NCBI GenBank assembly: GCA_029051835.1
Contig: JAIDKJ010000361.1
Location: 1 to 9,029 of the forward strand
DNA: 9,029 nucleotides
Source of the DNA: Paramuribaculum sp.
GTDB taxonomy: Bacteria > Bacteroidota > Bacteroidia > Bacteroidales > Muribaculaceae
Direction of reading: 5' to 3'
Notes under the pieces: model-generated
Seen by the model: only the letters and a program-made list of their open reading frames with translations
What the model was told of the DNA's origin: nothing
The model's database searches: none
Part shown: positions 1 to 9,029 of the stretch, one piece after another
Layout of the letters: every line of letters starts with the position of its first letter
How positions within the stretch are numbered: the first letter of the stretch is position 1
Made by a program: the position numbers and the translations under genes

Positions 1-1
1 C

Positions 2-514
2 GGCACCGTTGCCACAGGTCGTATCGAAACCGGTATCGTGAAGGTAGGTGACGAAGTTCAGATCATGGGTCTGGGCGCTGACATGAAGTCGGTAGTCACC
101 GGTGTGGAGATGTTCCGCAAGCTTCTCGATCAGGGCGAGGCCGGCGACAACGTAGGTCTGCTTCTCCGCGGTATCGACAAGAAGGACATCAAGCGCGGTA
201 TGGTAATCTGCCACCCGGGTGTCGTTAAGCCCCACAGCAAGTTCAAAGCTTCTGTATATATCCTGAAGAAGGAAGAGGGCGGCCGTCACACTCCGTTCCA
301 CAACCACTATCGTCCGCAGTTCTACATCCGTACTCTCGACGTTACCGGTGAGATCACTCTTCCGGAGGGCGTAGAGATGGTGATGCCCGGCGACCACGTT
401 GAGATCATCGTTGAGCTCATCAACCCGGTTGCCTGCGATCAGGGCCTGCGTTTCGCCATCCGTGAGGGCGGCCGCACTGTAGGTTCGGGTCAGATCACCG
501 AGATCCTCGACTAA
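2..514 (+). CDS. tuf: Elongation factor Tu, C-terminal part (5' end outside window)
   Basis: EF-Tu is the cytoplasmic GTPase that delivers aminoacyl-tRNA to the ribosomal A site. The reading frame is open from base 2 and ends at TAA 512-514, giving 170 codons. Bacterial EF-Tu is about 395 residues, so about 225 N-terminal residues, including the whole GTPase domain, lie left of the window. What remains is most of beta-barrel domain II, beginning with [11 protein letters not shown], and all of domain III. Domain III contains the conserved stretches [28 protein letters not shown] and [13 protein letters not shown]. These parts contact the tRNA acceptor and T arms and the GTPase domain. An ATG-like start near base 38 is only an internal GTG valine codon, not the gene start. 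The gene is followed by a hairpin and tRNA-Trp, as in the tuf-trnW-secE-nusG order of many bacteria. Identification is very secure; whether the genome has other tuf copies cannot be seen. Confidence 0.98.
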   Translation, partial: GTVATGRIETGIVKVGDEVQIMGLGADMKSVVTGVEMFRKLLDQGEAGDNVGLLLRGIDKKDIKRGMVICHPGVVKPHSKFKASVYILKKEEGGRHTPFHNHYRPQFYIRTLDVTGEITLPEGVEMVMPGDHVEIIVELINPVACDQGLRFAIREGGRTVGSGQITEILD

Positions 515-546
515 TATCGGGATAACATCCAGATAAGATAAAACCA

Positions 547-602
547 TAAAAGCGGCAGGCCAAGCAGCGGCCTCCGTCGAAGCAGAAAGCCTGCCGCTTT
601 TA
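547..602 (+). terminator. Long perfect hairpin after tuf (weak terminator or processing site)
   Basis: A 14-bp perfect inverted repeat pairs 547-560 (TAAAAGCGGCAGGC) with 589-602 (GCCTGCCGCTTTTA), around a 28-nt loop. It starts 32 nt after the tuf stop. The only T run is four T at 598-601, and these sit inside the stem and are followed by ACAAATAC. It therefore looks like a leaky intrinsic terminator at best. It ends 5 nt before the 5' end of tRNA-Trp, so it could equally be a cleavage or processing structure in a tuf-tRNA-secE transcript. A competing short hairpin is possible, AGGCC 557-561 with GGCCT 569-573; it would use part of the left arm. The pairing is seen directly; the function is inferred. 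Confidence 0.6.
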
Positions 603-607
603 CAAAT

Positions 608-680
608 ACAGGACTAGCTCAGTCGGTAGAGCACCGGTCTCCAAAACCGGGTGTCGGGAGTTCGAGCCTCTCGTCCTGTG
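608..680 (+). tRNA. trnW: tRNA-Trp (anticodon CCA)
   Basis: The 73-nt cloverleaf folds cleanly. The acceptor stem is 608-614 with 673-679, seven Watson-Crick pairs. The D stem is GCTC 617-620 with GAGC 629-632. The anticodon stem is CCGGT 634-638 with ACCGG 646-650. The T stem is 656-660 with 668-672 (one G-U pair) and encloses TTCGAGC. The anticodon loop 639-645 carries CCA at 641-643, which reads UGG tryptophan. The discriminator base is G680, as expected for tRNA-Trp. The 3' CCA is not encoded, because CAAAA follows, so it must be added by CCA-adding enzyme. It sits 14 nt upstream of secE and directly after the tuf hairpin. It is probably excised from a longer transcript, since there is no room for a promoter of its own after the hairpin. 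Confidence 0.97.
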
Positions 681-694
681 CAAAAAGAAAAGTA

Positions 695-895
695 ATGAAA
701 AAACTGAAACTACTTACGGATATCGAGGAGTCGTATACCGAGTTGCGGTATAAGACTTCTTGGCCGACCAAAGGTCAGCTGATCAAAAGCGCGATTATAG
801 TAATGATTGCTTCCGTCATAATCGCTTTTATAATCTGGTGCATGGATCAGGTGGTCGATAATCTGATGCATCTCATCTACAGTCTGGGTAAGTAA
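695..895 (+). CDS. secE: Preprotein translocase subunit SecE
   Basis: SecE is the small essential clamp subunit of the SecYEG protein-conducting channel in the cytoplasmic membrane. The product is 66 residues, the short single-span form usual outside the enterobacteria (E. coli SecE, with three spans, is 127 residues). Residues 1-30 form the amphipathic cytoplasmic region with the characteristic TSWPT motif at 21-25. A hydrophobic helix follows at about 33-49 (KSAIIVMIASVIIAFIIW), then a short polar and hydrophobic tail. The ATG at 695 lies 14 nt after tRNA-Trp in A-rich sequence (CAAAAAGAAAAGTA) without a clear Shine-Dalgarno. The stop at 893-895 is 24 nt before nusG and in the same frame. 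The secE-nusG pairing is conserved across bacteria and confirms the call, which would be harder from such a short sequence alone. Confidence 0.96.
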   Translation: MKKLKLLTDIEESYTELRYKTSWPTKGQLIKSAIIVMIASVIIAFIIWCMDQVVDNLMHLIYSLGK

Positions 896-910
896 CAAAA
901 ATATCTAAGC

Positions 911-916
911 AAGGAG
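911..916 (+). promoter_or_regulatory. Shine-Dalgarno-like AAGGAG before nusG
   Basis: AAGGAG at 911-916 lies only 3 nt before the nusG ATG (920). It is the best anti-Shine-Dalgarno match before any gene here, although Bacteroidota genes usually lack one and the spacing is shorter than the usual 5-9 nt. The match is seen; use by the ribosome is uncertain. Confidence 0.4.
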
Positions 917-919
917 TCA

Positions 920-1504
920 ATGGCTGAATCGAAGTCAAAGTCCGACGTAGCGAAGCGTCCTGTGCGAGCATGGTACGTGCTTCGCGCCATATCGGGCAAA
1001 GAAGCGAAAGTCAAGGAGGTGCTTGACGCTGCAATACGCAACACCGATCTTGGCAAATACGTGTTTCAGGTGCTGATTCCCACGGAGAAGGTTCTTACCG
1101 TGCGTAACGGCAAAAAGGTGATCAAAGAGAAAAACCTTTATGCCGGCTATGTGTTTGTGGAGGCGATACTCGTGGGTGAAGTGATCCATGAGCTTCGCAA
1201 CACAACCAACGTGATCGACTTCCTGAGCGTGAAGGATCGCGGGACGAACGTTCCGGAGCCGTTGCGTCAGAGCGAGGTGACACGTATGCTTGGCACGCTC
1301 GACCAGATGGTCGACGAGACATCCGACGGCGCTAACGATTATATCGTGGGCGAGTCGGTCAAGGTCAACTTCGGACCGTTCACCGGTTTTACCGGAGAGA
1401 TCGAAGAGGTGGATCGCGAGAGAAAGAAGCTGAAGGTTATGGTCAAAATTTTTGGCCGCAAGACGCCTTTGGAACTGGAGAATTCGCAAGTAGAACGCGT
1501 TTAA
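920..1504 (+). CDS. nusG: Transcription termination/antitermination factor NusG
   Basis: NusG binds the RNA polymerase clamp and links it to Rho or to ribosomal protein S10, affecting pausing, termination and transcription-translation coupling. The product is 194 residues. A lysine-rich N-terminal tail of about 15 residues precedes the NGN domain (about 16-125), which opens with RAWYVLRAISGKE and includes KNLYAGYVFVEA at 71-82. A linker leads to the C-terminal KOW domain, about 142-194, with VGESVKVNFGPFTGFTGEIEEV. The in-frame secE stop at 893-895 makes ATG 920 the first possible ATG start. Bacteroidota also encode NusG paralogues of the UpxY type in capsule loci. The location between secE and rplK shows that this is the housekeeping protein. 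The gene is followed by a 106-nt structured gap. Confidence 0.97.
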   Translation: MAESKSKSDVAKRPVRAWYVLRAISGKEAKVKEVLDAAIRNTDLGKYVFQVLIPTEKVLTVRNGKKVIKEKNLYAGYVFVEAILVGEVIHELRNTTNVIDFLSVKDRGTNVPEPLRQSEVTRMLGTLDQMVDETSDGANDYIVGESVKVNFGPFTGFTGEIEEVDRERKKLKVMVKIFGRKTPLELENSQVERV

Positions 1505-1514
1505 TCACACTACC

Positions 1515-1552
1515 GGGCCGGAAGATGCAGTTACGGGCATGTATTCCGGCTT
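1515..1552 (+). promoter_or_regulatory. Two-part hairpin in the nusG-rplK gap
   Basis: GCCGGAA 1517-1523 pairs with TTCCGGC 1544-1550, extendable by two G-U pairs outside. Inside it, ATGC 1525-1528 pairs with GCAT 1537-1540 around an 8-nt loop. The two helices are separated by an asymmetric internal loop, G1524 against GTA 1541-1543. A small second hairpin follows, CGGT 1555-1558 with ACCG 1563-1566. No T run follows, so this is not an intrinsic terminator. It lies in the leader of the L11-L1 genes, where ribosomal protein L1 acts as translational repressor in E. coli. However, I do not see the GGAG/GAAA-like bases I would expect around the loop of an L1 site. It could also be an RNase III-type processing site. 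The pairing is seen; the role is inferred. Confidence 0.45.
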
Positions 1553-1610
1553 GTCGGTGCTGACCGGACGCAAACCAAAAATCACCAATATCTAAAATTT
1601 CAGAATCAAA

Positions 1611-2054
1611 ATGGCTAAAGAAATTGCTGGACAGATCAAATTGCAGATAAAGGGTGGAGCAGCCAATCCTTCACCCCCCGTCGGTCCCGCTCTGGGTTCG
1701 AAGGGCATCAACATCATGGAGTTTTGCAAGCAATTCAATGCCCGCACCCAGGACAAGGCCGGCAAGGTTCTGCCAGTAGTAATCACTTATTACTCTGACA
1801 AGAGCTTTGACTTCATTGTCAAGACGCCTCCTGTAGCTATCCAGCTGCTGGAAGCCACCAAACTCAAGAGCGGCTCGGCTCAGCCCAACCGCAACAAGGT
1901 GGCAGAGGTGACCTGGGATCAGGTGAAGGCTATCGCAGAAGACAAGATGCCTGATTTGAACTGTTTCACCATCGAATCGGCAATGAAGATGGTTGCCGGC
2001 ACTGCCAGAAGTATGGGTATCACCGTAAAAGGTGAGAAGCCCTGGAATAACTGA
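1611..2054 (+). CDS. rplK: 50S ribosomal protein L11
   Basis: L11 binds the 23S rRNA GTPase-associated region at the base of the L7/L12 stalk and is needed for factor-dependent GTP hydrolysis and for RelA activation in E. coli. The product is 147 residues, against 142 in E. coli; the extra residues are a short C-terminal tail ending in KPWNN. The N-terminal domain carries the proline-rich [12 protein letters not shown] and the following [15 protein letters not shown], the region around the thiostrepton-contacting prolines. The C-terminal rRNA-binding domain (about 75-141) includes [11 protein letters not shown] and ends with [10 protein letters not shown]. An in-frame TAA at 1593-1595 supports ATG 1611, preceded by an A-rich leader (TTTCAGAATCAAA) without Shine-Dalgarno. 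The rplA start follows 19 nt after the stop, so the two genes are probably co-transcribed. Confidence 0.98.
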   Translation: MAKEIAGQIKLQIKGGAANPSPPVGPALGSKGINIMEFCKQFNARTQDKAGKVLPVVITYYSDKSFDFIVKTPPVAIQLLEATKLKSGSAQPNRNKVAEVTWDQVKAIAEDKMPDLNCFTIESAMKMVAGTARSMGITVKGEKPWNN

Positions 2055-2073
2055 TAAAAACTTCAATTGAACA

Positions 2074-2769
2074 ATGAGTAAACTTACAAAAAACCAAAAG
2101 TTGGCTTTAGAGAAGATTGAAGCTGGAAAGTCTTATTCGCTGGCTGAAGCAGCCGAGAAGGTCAAGGAGGTGAACTACGCCAAGTTTGACGCTTCTCTGG
2201 ACATCGACGTTCGTCTGGGTGTTGACCCCCGCAAGGCCAACCAGATGGTTCGCGGCGTTGTTACGCTTCCTCACGGAACAGGCAAGCAGGTGCGCGTACT
2301 GGTGCTCTGCTCTGCTGACGCCGAGGCCGGTGCCAAGGCAGCCGGAGCCGACTATGTGGGTCTTGACGAGTATATCGAGAAGATCAAGGGTGGCTGGACT
2401 GACATTGATGTGATCATCACTCAGCCTGCCATCATGGGTAAGATCGGTGCTCTGGGCCGCATACTGGGTCCGCGTGGCCTGATGCCCAACCCCAAGAGCG
2501 GCACTGTGACCATGGATGTGGCCAAGGCTGTCGAAGAGGTGAAGAAGGGCAAGATCGACTTCAAGGTAGACAAGAACGGTATCGTTCATTCCTCTATAGG
2601 CAAGATGAGCTTCACTGCTGAGCAGATGAAAGACAACGCCAAGGAGTTTATCAACACTCTGATCAAGCTGAAGCCCGCTGCTGCCAAAGGCACCTATATC
2701 AAGAGCATTTATCTTTCGAGCACGATGAGCCCGGGCATCAAAGTTGATACCAAGGGTCTCGACGACTAA
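2074..2769 (+). CDS. rplA: 50S ribosomal protein L1
   Basis: L1 forms the mobile stalk next to the E site, helps release deacylated tRNA, and in many bacteria represses translation of its own rplK-rplA mRNA. The product is 231 residues, the usual length. The signature is clear: domain II contains the stretch from about residue 126, [20 protein letters not shown], and the C-terminal domain I segment has [19 protein letters not shown]. The N-terminal segment includes [24 protein letters not shown]. An in-frame TGA at 2068-2070, one codon upstream, rules out an extended N-terminus. No strong Shine-Dalgarno is present. The gap to rplJ is only 21 nt, so rplJ is almost certainly on the same transcript and there is little space for a separate L10 leader. 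Confidence 0.98.
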   Translation: MSKLTKNQKLALEKIEAGKSYSLAEAAEKVKEVNYAKFDASLDIDVRLGVDPRKANQMVRGVVTLPHGTGKQVRVLVLCSADAEAGAKAAGADYVGLDEYIEKIKGGWTDIDVIITQPAIMGKIGALGRILGPRGLMPNPKSGTVTMDVAKAVEEVKKGKIDFKVDKNGIVHSSIGKMSFTAEQMKDNAKEFINTLIKLKPAAAKGTYIKSIYLSSTMSPGIKVDTKGLDD

Positions 2770-2790
2770 CCTCACAAAACAGGAAAGAAA

Positions 2791-3315
2791 ATGAAAAAGG
2801 AAGATAAAATCAAGATCATAGAGCAGATAGAGGAGACGATCAAGGCTTATCCGAGCTTCTATCTGGTAGAGACAGCAGGCCTCAACGCCGAGCGCACAAG
2901 CGAGCTTCGCCGCGCATGCTTCAAGGCGGGTGTTAAACTCATGGTGGTGAAGAACAAGCTTCTTCACAAGGCTCTCGAAAACCTCGAGGGTGACTATTCG
3001 GAGCTTTATCCCGCGCTGAAGGAGTCGACCTCGCTGATGTTCACCGAGGTGGCCAACGCTCCCGCCAAGCTGCTGAAAGACTTCGTCAAGAAGGACGATG
3101 TTCTTCCCAAGCTCAAGGGTGCATATGTCGAGGAGACTGTCTACATGGGCGCCGATCAGCTCGACGCACTGGCTACCATCAAGAGCAAGAACGAGCTCAT
3201 CGCCGACGTTGTGGCTCTGCTGCAGTCGCCTGCGAAGAACGTCATCTCGGCCCTCACATCGGGTGGCTCGAAGCTCCATGGCATCCTCGAAACTCTCTCT
3301 CACAAAGAAGACTAA
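2791..3315 (+). CDS. rplJ: 50S ribosomal protein L10
   Basis: L10 anchors dimers of L7/L12 to the ribosome and, with L11, forms the stalk base on 23S rRNA. The product is 174 residues, within the usual 165-180. The N-terminal globular RNA-binding domain contains YLVETAGLNAERTSELRRAC and KLMVVKNKLLHKALE. The C-terminal helix that binds L7/L12 dimers is represented by about 135-174 (LIADVVALLQSPAKNVISAL and the segment after it). The ATG at 2791 follows AGGAAAG at 2781-2787, a partial Shine-Dalgarno-like element. In E. coli the L10-L12 complex represses rplJL through a long leader hairpin. Here the 21-nt space before the gene cannot hold such a leader unless it overlaps the end of rplA. The next gene, rplL, is the direct partner. 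Confidence 0.97.
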   Translation: MKKEDKIKIIEQIEETIKAYPSFYLVETAGLNAERTSELRRACFKAGVKLMVVKNKLLHKALENLEGDYSELYPALKESTSLMFTEVANAPAKLLKDFVKKDDVLPKLKGAYVEETVYMGADQLDALATIKSKNELIADVVALLQSPAKNVISALTSGGSKLHGILETLSHKED

Positions 3316-3363
3316 ACACAACCAACCAATCCAGTAAAAACAAACAATTAAATCATAAACAAA
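3316..3363 (+). promoter_or_regulatory. Unstructured, nearly G-free leader of rplL
   Basis: The 48 nt between the rplJ stop and the rplL start contain 29 A, 12 C, 6 T and a single G (3334). Such a sequence can hardly form secondary structure. In Bacteroidota, where Shine-Dalgarno pairing is little used, A-rich unstructured leaders are associated with efficient initiation. That suits L7/L12, the only ribosomal protein present in several copies per ribosome. The composition is seen; the functional reading is inference. Confidence 0.5.
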
Positions 3364-3738
3364 ATGGCAGATTTAAAAGCTTTTGCAGAACAACTTGTTA
3401 ACCTCTCGGTAAAGGAAGTAAACGAACTTGCTCAGATCCTGAAGGAAGAGTACGGTATCGAACCCGCCGCTGCAGCTGTTGCCGTAGCCGCAGGTCCCGC
3501 CGCAGCCGGCCCCGCTGCTGAAGAGAAGACTTCGTTCGACGTAGTGCTGAAAAACGCCGGAGCCAACAAGCTCAACGTCGTGAAGGTAGTGAAAGGTGAG
3601 ACCGGTCTTGGCCTGAAGGAGGCAAAAGAACTCGTAGACGGCGCTCCCAGCACTGTCAAGGAAGGTCTGGCCAAGGCTGAAGCCGAGGCTCTGAAGAAGG
3701 CTCTCGAAGAGGCCGGCGCCGAAGTGGAACTTAAATAA
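3364..3738 (+). CDS. rplL: 50S ribosomal protein L7/L12
   Basis: L7/L12 forms the flexible multi-copy stalk that recruits and activates the GTPase factors EF-Tu, EF-G, IF2 and RF3. The product is 124 residues, the typical length. The N-terminal dimerisation and L10-binding domain is about 1-33 ([20 protein letters not shown]). An Ala/Gly/Pro hinge follows at about 34-53, with the short internal repeat [11 protein letters not shown]. The C-terminal factor-binding domain is about 56-124, with [20 protein letters not shown] and the highly conserved [15 protein letters not shown]. The product is acidic and Ala/Glu-rich, as expected. An in-frame TAA at 3349-3351 supports ATG 3364. A strong terminator-like hairpin follows 23 nt after the stop, so part of the transcription probably ends here and the ribosomal-protein mRNA would exceed rpoBC mRNA. 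Confidence 0.98.
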   Translation: MADLKAFAEQLVNLSVKEVNELAQILKEEYGIEPAAAAVAVAAGPAAAGPAAEEKTSFDVVLKNAGANKLNVVKVVKGETGLGLKEAKELVDGAPSTVKEGLAKAEAEALKKALEEAGAEVELK

Positions 3739-3761
3739 AATTGCCTGTCAATCAGGTACTC

Positions 3762-3802
3762 AGGTTAAGTATCGCCCTGTCGGGCGGATACTTAACCTTT
3801 TT
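3762..3802 (+). terminator. Intrinsic terminator/attenuator between rplL and rpoB
   Basis: The left arm at 3762-3777 (AGGTTAAGTATCGCCC) pairs with 3782-3798 through 16 base pairs, with one bulged base (G3786) and a TGTC tetraloop at 3778-3781. Five T (3798-3802) follow. This is the best intrinsic terminator in the window. rpoB and rpoC lie directly downstream with no promoter I can recognise, so it most likely acts as a partial terminator, as the E. coli rplL-rpoB attenuator does. Just upstream, CCTG at 3744-3747 can pair with CAGG at 3753-3756 or at 3761-3764; the second would disturb the foot of the terminator. The structure is seen; partial read-through is inferred. Confidence 0.85.
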
Positions 3803-3824
3803 GTGTTAATATTTCAGCAGGTGT

Positions 3825-3840
3825 GGGTCGTGCACGGCCC
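3825..3840 (+). other. Hairpin in the rplL-rpoB leader (second of four)
   Basis: GGGTCG at 3825-3830 pairs with CGGCCC at 3835-3840 (one G-U pair) around the loop TGCA. The core GTGCAC is palindromic. No T run follows, so it is not a terminator. It is part of a series of hairpins between the attenuator and the rpoB start. The function is unknown. Confidence 0.4.
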
Positions 3841-3863
3841 GAATGGAAGATTCAACACATTGA

Positions 3864-3885
3864 TCGACAGCAGGGTAGCTGTCGG
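3864..3885 (+). other. Hairpin in the rplL-rpoB leader (third of four)
   Basis: CGACAGC at 3865-3871 pairs perfectly with GCTGTCG at 3878-3884 around the hexaloop AGGGTA, with a possible outer T-G pair. The sequence after it is GATAAAG, without a T run. Such a stable 7-bp stem in a short gap is unlikely to be accidental, but I cannot assign a role. Confidence 0.45.
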
Positions 3886-3891
3886 ATAAAG

Positions 3892-3911
3892 TAGCCGGCC
3901 ATAGCCGGCCA
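3892..3911 (+). repeat. Tandem 10-mer TAGCCGGCCA x2 forming a GC hairpin
   Basis: Two exact copies of TAGCCGGCCA stand head to tail (3892-3901 and 3902-3911) and are followed by TAAAAATATA. Because GCCGGC is its own reverse complement, the two copies can pair with each other: 3894-3899 with 3904-3909, around the loop CATA, six G-C pairs. The repeat may be a slippage duplication or a paired binding site. A-rich rather than T-rich sequence follows, so it is not a terminator on this strand. Confidence 0.6.
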
Positions 3912-3938
3912 TAAAAATATATCCTGCCTTATTTGAGT

Positions 3939-3950
3939 TACGTTAACGTA
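3939..3950 (+). promoter_or_regulatory. 12-bp perfect palindrome TACGTTAACGTA before rpoB
   Basis: TACGTTAACGTA equals its own reverse complement and lies 9 nt upstream of the rpoB ATG (3960). Without a spacer it makes a poor RNA hairpin, so it looks more like a site for a dimeric DNA-binding protein than an RNA element. It falls where the translation initiation region should be. No -33/-7 promoter motif of the Bacteroidota sigma factor is convincingly placed around it. The palindrome is certain; the role as operator is speculative. Confidence 0.35.
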
Positions 3951-3959
3951 TTTTATTAG

Positions 3960-9029
<5,070 letters not shown>

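Noticed and set aside
38..514. A separate 158-residue gene starting at base 38
   Set aside because: The frame is open to the left edge and the upstream residues [12 protein letters not shown] are conserved EF-Tu sequence; base 38 is an internal GTG valine codon.
935..1489. A 184-codon open frame on the - strand across nusG
   Set aside because: Fully inside nusG and without a recognisable motif; a shadow of codon bias.
1515..1566. The nusG-rplK hairpin as an intrinsic terminator
   Set aside because: No T run follows either stem, and rplK must be expressed from upstream.
1591..1600. TCTAAAATTT before rplK as a -7 promoter box
   Set aside because: It does not match TAnnTTTG in register and has no TTTG about 20 bp upstream.
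2107..3321. A 404-codon open frame on the - strand across rplA and rplJ
   Set aside because: It is the mirror of two certain ribosomal-protein genes, with low-complexity Leu/Val/His composition and no recognisable domain.
3798..3815. TTTTTG with TAATATTTC downstream as a promoter after the attenuator
   Set aside because: The two elements are only a few bases apart, far short of the roughly 19-21 bp spacing needed.
3932..3956. TTTG (3932-3935) followed by TATTTTAT (3949-3956) as a rpoB promoter
   Set aside because: The second element matches TAnnTTTG poorly, the interval is short, and transcription would start inside the rpoB coding sequence beyond the ATG.

Overview
The window is a core housekeeping locus of a Bacteroidota bacterium, almost certainly of the order Bacteroidales. 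The basis is the protein sequences, mainly RpoB and RpoC, which read like Bacteroides-type homologues, including a 1270-residue beta subunit. Most start codons are preceded by A-rich, G-poor leaders instead of Shine-Dalgarno sequences, as is usual in that phylum. A Muribaculaceae-like gut lineage is possible, but I cannot fix the family by eye.

Layout, all on the + strand: the 3' part of tuf (EF-Tu, 5' end outside the window); a long hairpin; tRNA-Trp(CCA); secE; nusG; a structured gap; rplK (L11); rplA (L1); rplJ (L10); rplL (L7/L12); a 221-nt structured gap with a strong terminator-like hairpin; rpoB; and the first 406 codons of rpoC, which runs off the right edge. This is the widely conserved tuf-trnW-secE-nusG-rplKAJL-rpoBC order. 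The products are an elongation factor, the tRNA for the UGG codon, a core translocon subunit, a transcription elongation factor, the L1 and L7/L12 stalk proteins with their L11/L10 base, and the two large RNA polymerase subunits. Clustering lets ribosome and polymerase synthesis be set together.

The coding regions hold no surprises: no frameshifts, mobile elements, CRISPR arrays or foreign-looking genes. No stretch over 300 bases lacks a gene. The regulatory interest is in three gaps. First, the hairpin at 547-602 ends only 5 nt before tRNA-Trp and leaves no room for a promoter between them. Second, a two-part hairpin lies between nusG and rplK. Third, the rplL-rpoB gap carries an apparent attenuator (3762-3802), three further hairpins, a tandem 10-mer and a 12-bp perfect palindrome 9 nt before the rpoB start. 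I found no convincing Bacteroidota promoter (-33 TTTG / -7 TAnnTTTG) in any gap.

I see no sign of a wholly new system. The best candidate for something undescribed is the cis-regulatory architecture between rplL and rpoB.
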